From contig JH152644.1 in the NCBI GenBank assembly GCA_000226015.1, positions 195,264-231,505 on the forward strand: a stretch of 36,242 nt of DNA, read 5' to 3'. Both the position numbers and the translations under genes were made by a program. Positions 31,840 through 36,242 of this stretch are shown piece by piece. The stretch is from Mnemiopsis leidyi (Eukaryota > Ctenophora > Tentaculata > Lobata > Bolinopsidae). Numbering within the stretch: position 1 is the first letter of the stretch; each line of letters begins with the position of its first letter. The notes under the pieces are model-generated. The model was given only the letters and a program-made list of their open reading frames with translations. It was not told the origin of the DNA and did no database searches.

Positions 31840-34655
31840 CTATGTGAGCATTTTGCAGCAAGGAATGAGTGTAAAACAAAAATGTAGATTAGCTAAAGAA
31901 AATGGAATGCGAAAAGGAAGAAAACACGTGCTGGAGAACAAAATATAAAACCTGGTGATTGAAAAAATGGACACTAAAGGGGTCGCGAATATGACAAGTA
32001 CACTGACTTGAAGGAGGGGGCTTTGTCAATGTAATTAAATTTTCGTCCTTACTCTCTACCCAGCCAATATTTGGTTCCAGTAATAAATACTCATCTGAGA
32101 GAAATGAGGAATTTCTTGCTTTTCTTCAATGCAAAGAGCAAAAAATGCAATCATAGTATGTAATATTCAATTCTTTGATGACGTGTTCAGTGGGCGCGGG
32201 TTGAGCTACCAGCAATGAATACGCTTTATTTTGGAACAATACATACATGTTCATATATGAACAATGAAAAATATTCGCATTCTTGGTTATCTTCTTAGAG
32301 CATTATCTGTGTGAGTTGAAAATTGACGATATTTGTTAATTTCATATAATTTGGGATCAGCGGTCAGGATTGGGGTACTAATACTGAATACTCAACTAGG
32401 TCAATACTCAATTTCCGGCTCAATGAATGGGGTTCTGTGTTGCAGGCATAGCTTATCTTTAAAGCTGACTCCAATTAAAAAGTAGAATAGAATAATTAAG
32501 TTGAAGTGAGTTGCAAATCAGCATTGCAGCGTCTGTTGATCTCATCCCTATTTGTAATGTGATAAGCCCGATTGCAGTGCAAACGAACTTTATGCTCGAT
32601 CTCGAGCTATAAACGTGAACAAATCGACAAAGGATGCATGTCTGAAGTTCGTTTGTCTGCACTGAAGCGATAAGACTTTAAAACTATAGGTAATCGGTAC
32701 ATTTTAAACCTCATTTATAACTCCGGTATTATACGGGAAATAGAGCGGGTCAAAGGACAATGGCAGCCACAATTCTTGTTTTGTATTATACACTCACAGT
32801 TAATTTGGTGTAGTCAAGTATTATTCAGTCTCCTAGAAGAATCTGATTGTTCAAAATTTATTGTTTTCTCTGAGTAGACTGGAACAAGGGACCCAAGTTA
32901 CTGACAGTAGTACTATTACCTACAAGAACAATCTACTAGAACAATCTACAAGAACAATCTAACTTCAACATCGTATCAGCTGCACCTCAACAATCGAGCC
33001 TCGATGATGTGCCAGGTGTGTAATATACTGGACATCTCTAAAATTTTGTACACCTTAGACTTAGAAACCCGGATAAAGAATATCAGGTAAACTTCGAGGA
33101 CAACTGTACGAAAATGCAATATTTTCAATATTAAACTAGTGATTAGTGTGATTGTTTTTGTCAGCTCAGCTTGACCAGGGAGAAAATGAGGTCCTATTAT
33201 CTATCGTTAACTGTACTTGCATAATGACCAGGTCTCAGATGTTGCGAGGGCTGTCACGTAAAGTTCTGAGAAAACTAGTTAAATTTTGGAGAAAACTAAT
33301 TTGTTAAGTCATTGGTATGATAGATTTTTGACGGCAGAGGAATGAGGTCCTAATTCATTTATAATGGTTGCAGTAAAATCAAAAATGAGCAACACGCACT
33401 TGTTTGCCCGCTAGGGGGAGCTGTTGGTTGTACTTTTTGTGCTGTTATAAAGTTTGCTAGAAGTTTTTGCTTAAGACTGGGAACTAACACTTCTGCAAGA
33501 CCACTGCTGTTCTGTTTGTCAATTCTACGCTTGCCCGTATGCCTTATTGAAAATTGGATGTATCGATTATCGCACTATCGCAATGTCCGAAGTCATCTGT
33601 AATGGTCATAGTAAGATAATCCACGTAGCTGAGCTACTATATATTCCGTACAGTTAAATTTAAACTCTGAAAATGCAATTTATAAGCAGGTAACGTGTAA
33701 GACAGAACTGTACAATAAATTTTCTCGATGTTGGGGGGGGGGACTGTAGCTATTAACAGTGTAAGTATAGAGTACGGTATTTTTGGGGAGGCATCTCAAG
33801 TTTTCAAAGATTCTAAACCTATTTTCTCAAAATTCAATGACCATGCTTGAGTTCTCGGTAGCAAAATATTCTTACATGGTCCAGTGGACACAGATTGCGT
33901 CCGAGATAAAAGGAAGGAGCATTACATTGAGAGAAATGGGGTATGAAATTCGAGAAACCTTCCCAGAAATACCGTTCTTTATACAGTTCCGAAGATAATA
34001 ACATTAGAAGTCCCGTCCACAGGACCTTTCACCGAAGCGGCGGGAGTTTTAGTAATTTTGCTCGAGTGTGTCATGACATGTCACTGTCAAACGTTAACCA
34101 AGAGCATAGTCAAAATTTCATAATAACCGTGGTCAAATGGTAGATATTTTAACCATTTAATTAACCACTGCCAACTGTATAAATTAGGGTGTGTGGGCAA
34201 AAAGTTCATCCAGAATTATGGGGAAATCCCGGGGCGTCAATAACAATGGCTGATTATTTTGACTATTCTGAAGAGCAAAATCTAGTGTGTTATGAATCTT
34301 AATAATTTCCATCGACATTTACATAGCGTTATTGTTAACTAAATCAGATCATGGGACGAGCCAGTAAAGTTAGATTGCTGCAGCAAGACATGTTATTGGC
34401 CTTGGTAATGACTACTATGTTGATAATATCACCGATAGGAGGGAAATGTTTGTATTAATTCTTCAAATTTCAAATTAATGAGCTCCCTCAAAATAATTTT
34501 AATATGTTTTCGAGGACGTTTCAAATGAAATTTACCAAACTTGCAATTGAACCAAGTATAATTGAAATTAAAGTTTATACCTGGCCTCCACTGTAACAAA
34601 GCGTCACCAATTAAAAGAAAAATACAAACACATAATGATTGATTCTATTGTACAG
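31840..34655. other. Intergenic, no gene recognised
   Basis: Mostly AT-rich. It contains a G homopolymer at about 33732-33742, two copies of AATGAGGTCCTA (about 33186 and 33341) and a CTCF-like string at 33408-33421. The frame at 33783-33998 has no family resemblance. The 5' exons of the extracellular gene starting at 34656 may lie here but were not identified. Confidence 0.45.
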
Positions 34656-35438
34656 GTACCCAGTACAGTGAGTGGATACCAGTACCTACAAACAGGAACA
34701 CAGTTGTCAGTCAAATAGTGGAGGGTGAGAAGTTCCAGATAACAACTGATAAGAAGATAGATGGAAATAATGATATAAGATGGACTATAGAGGGAGGAAG
34801 TTGGTTTACGTTTGAAACAGGATCAATCAATTCTAAATACTGCAATCATGGTAGAAATTTCCTCAACTCAGACCTGGCCGACATGGGATTCTTCTTGAGA
34901 GCTGGTGTTTTCACCTTCCTGAAGACTTCCACTCAACTACAAGTCTGGTTTGATGATGTTCTAGAATTTACATGGATCTATGAAGACAACGATGCAACAA
35001 ATAAGTGTCGGATGAGAAGACCCATGACAGGACTTGAGTTTAAAGGTCCAACTGGAAAAATTGATGCAGTCAGCACACATTATAGATACCGAATAGGTAA
35101 AAGTAATACGTGGTAAAATGTAAACTTGTGTTGGAAAGTCTGGAAATATCTTTTGAAGTAGTGCAATTTTACAAGGTTGGAAATTTTTAGCATCTAAAGG
35201 ATGTGAGTCATCGTCTATCGTAGAATAAACATTTTGCACCTCGCAGGTACACAACAATGTACAAGTTTAGACCCCGCCTGGATCAACCTCAGGACAGAGA
35301 CCACATTCCCGGTAGAGACAGGAACAGAACTGACAGTGTCTTGTCAGGATGGGTTTCTACTGAGCGGTAGTGACATTGTCACCTGTACTGAGGGCTGCAC
35401 CTTCTCCAGTGTCTCATCTCCTTCTTGTGTGGACCGGG
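34656..35438 (+). CDS. Internal exons of an extracellular protein: unrecognised ~147-residue module plus CCP/Sushi domain
   Basis: Exon A 34656-35096 (441 bases) and exon B 35247-35438 (192 bases) are both symmetric phase 1-1 and both begin TAG/CAG|GTAC. Exon A encodes a beta-rich, Trp/Phe-rich module that opens TQYSEWIPVPTNRN, contains WTIEGGSWFTFETG, FFLRAGVF and LQVWFDDVLEFTW, and ends HYRYRIG. I do not recognise it with certainty; it recalls carbohydrate-binding or farnesoic acid O-methyltransferase-like beta sandwiches found in marine invertebrate secreted proteins. Exon B is a CCP (Sushi) domain with four cysteines in the expected order (QQCTSLDPAW, VSCQDGFLLSG, VTCTEGCTF, PSCVD), plus one extra Cys. 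Phase-1 symmetric exons are typical of shuffled extracellular modules. The gene continues beyond both exons; no start or stop was seen. Probably a secreted or membrane recognition or adhesion protein. Confidence 0.75.
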
Positions 35439-36242
35439 GTTAGTATCATAGTTATTTATAGTTATCCCGCTAATAGGAAAACAGCAGTATGTTAAGGCCA
35501 TTCAGAGACGGCCAAATTCCTGGGAAAAGTCGGAATGTGGCGTTCGCCGATATTGATAGTTATTAAATATTTATCGAGTTGCTATACACTGTACAGATAA
35601 GAAAGAACGATCAGTATCGAAAACCTGCTCTAGAAATTCCAACTGTGCCCCTAGTATAGAAAGCTGACCTGTAATTATTTTGTACCCTGAGAATGGGGGA
35701 GGGCCGAGGGGGATAATATCATGATTTGGGTCTTACGTTGAGGGATTCAGAAAATTTGGGTCTAGAACTGGGGAAAGGGCGGTTTTTCCATCTATCAGCA
35801 TTTAACTATTTAACAAAGATATCAAACAGGTCATACTTATGCTAAAGTTTAAGTTTATATACTCCTTTATGAAGAAACTGTAAAAGCAAAACATATATAT
35901 TTTTTCTGTACATTAATCAGGTTGTAAATAAAGTTTTTTTAACAAATCATCCAAGAACGGTATCATATTACGATTTACAAAGTGACAGTAAGTGTCTTGA
36001 AGCTATTGTGTTTGTTTCTCTGATCTCAAGGCACAAACAGGCATGGCAGGCACTAGCTGTTAAAGAGAAAACATCATGTACTGTTCAGAAATGCACATAA
36101 TCCCGGATCTGTGAGGCAGACTGGAACTGAGAAATGCATTATTCTTGACAAGAGACCTTTAGTTCTTAGTTGTTTCAGGCACATAAAGAAAAGCAAGATA
36201 TATTCAAGCTGATATCTGAAATACAAATATATATTCAGCCCA
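35439..36242. other. Intron or 3' flank of the CCP gene, no further exon seen
   Basis: The donor GG|GTTAGT at 35438 shows transcription continues. No further CCP exon was recognised up to the window end. Confidence 0.5.

Overview
The window is animal nuclear DNA, not bacterial. Genes are split by GT-AG introns with consistent phases, introns are AT-rich and full of tandem repeats and transposon remnants, and the gene families are metazoan (ETS, E2F, lysosomal hexosaminidase, EGF, ShK and CCP modules). The ShK, EGF and CCP extracellular modules together with compact AT-rich introns fit a marine invertebrate, plausibly a cnidarian or other early-branching animal. The sequence alone does not prove the phylum.

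Layout: 1-5600 is repeat-rich intergenic DNA with decayed non-LTR retrotransposon ends and a foldback element. 5607-7182 (+) holds the last three exons of a papain-family protease with C-terminal EGF and ShK domains. 8066-9970 is a dense cluster of short palindromic elements in both orientations, with GC-rich perfect hairpins. 10674-22479 (-) is a complete cytosolic-type aspartate aminotransferase (AST) gene whose 11 exons join in frame to 408 residues; one of its introns contains a 952-base assembly gap. Its 6.6-kb second intron contains a complete intronless ETS transcription factor on the opposite strand (17222-18667), a second, divergent AST first exon (19241-19387), a tRNA-derived SINE and a GPCR pseudogene. 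23753-30120 (-) is an E2F transcription factor, complete at its 3' end but with its first exon(s) not identified. Its 3.4-kb intron contains a complete three-exon beta-hexosaminidase gene on the opposite strand (25385-27723). 30960-31190 has a cluster of CACGTG boxes, a TATA box and a foldable segment. 34656-35438 (+) has two exons of an extracellular protein with a CCP/Sushi domain.

The two main points are these. First, there are two adjacent nested-gene arrangements: ETS inside AST, and hexosaminidase inside E2F. Second, the AST gene appears able to use either of two alternative 5' ends that change the N-terminal arm and the conserved Gly-Ala-Tyr-Arg active-site loop. Three separate tandem duplications that copy 5' splice sites (at 15006-15448, 19177-19252 and 25735-25784) are a recurrent local oddity. 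All exon boundaries are inferred by eye from splice signals, reading-frame continuity and remembered family alignments; no search was run.
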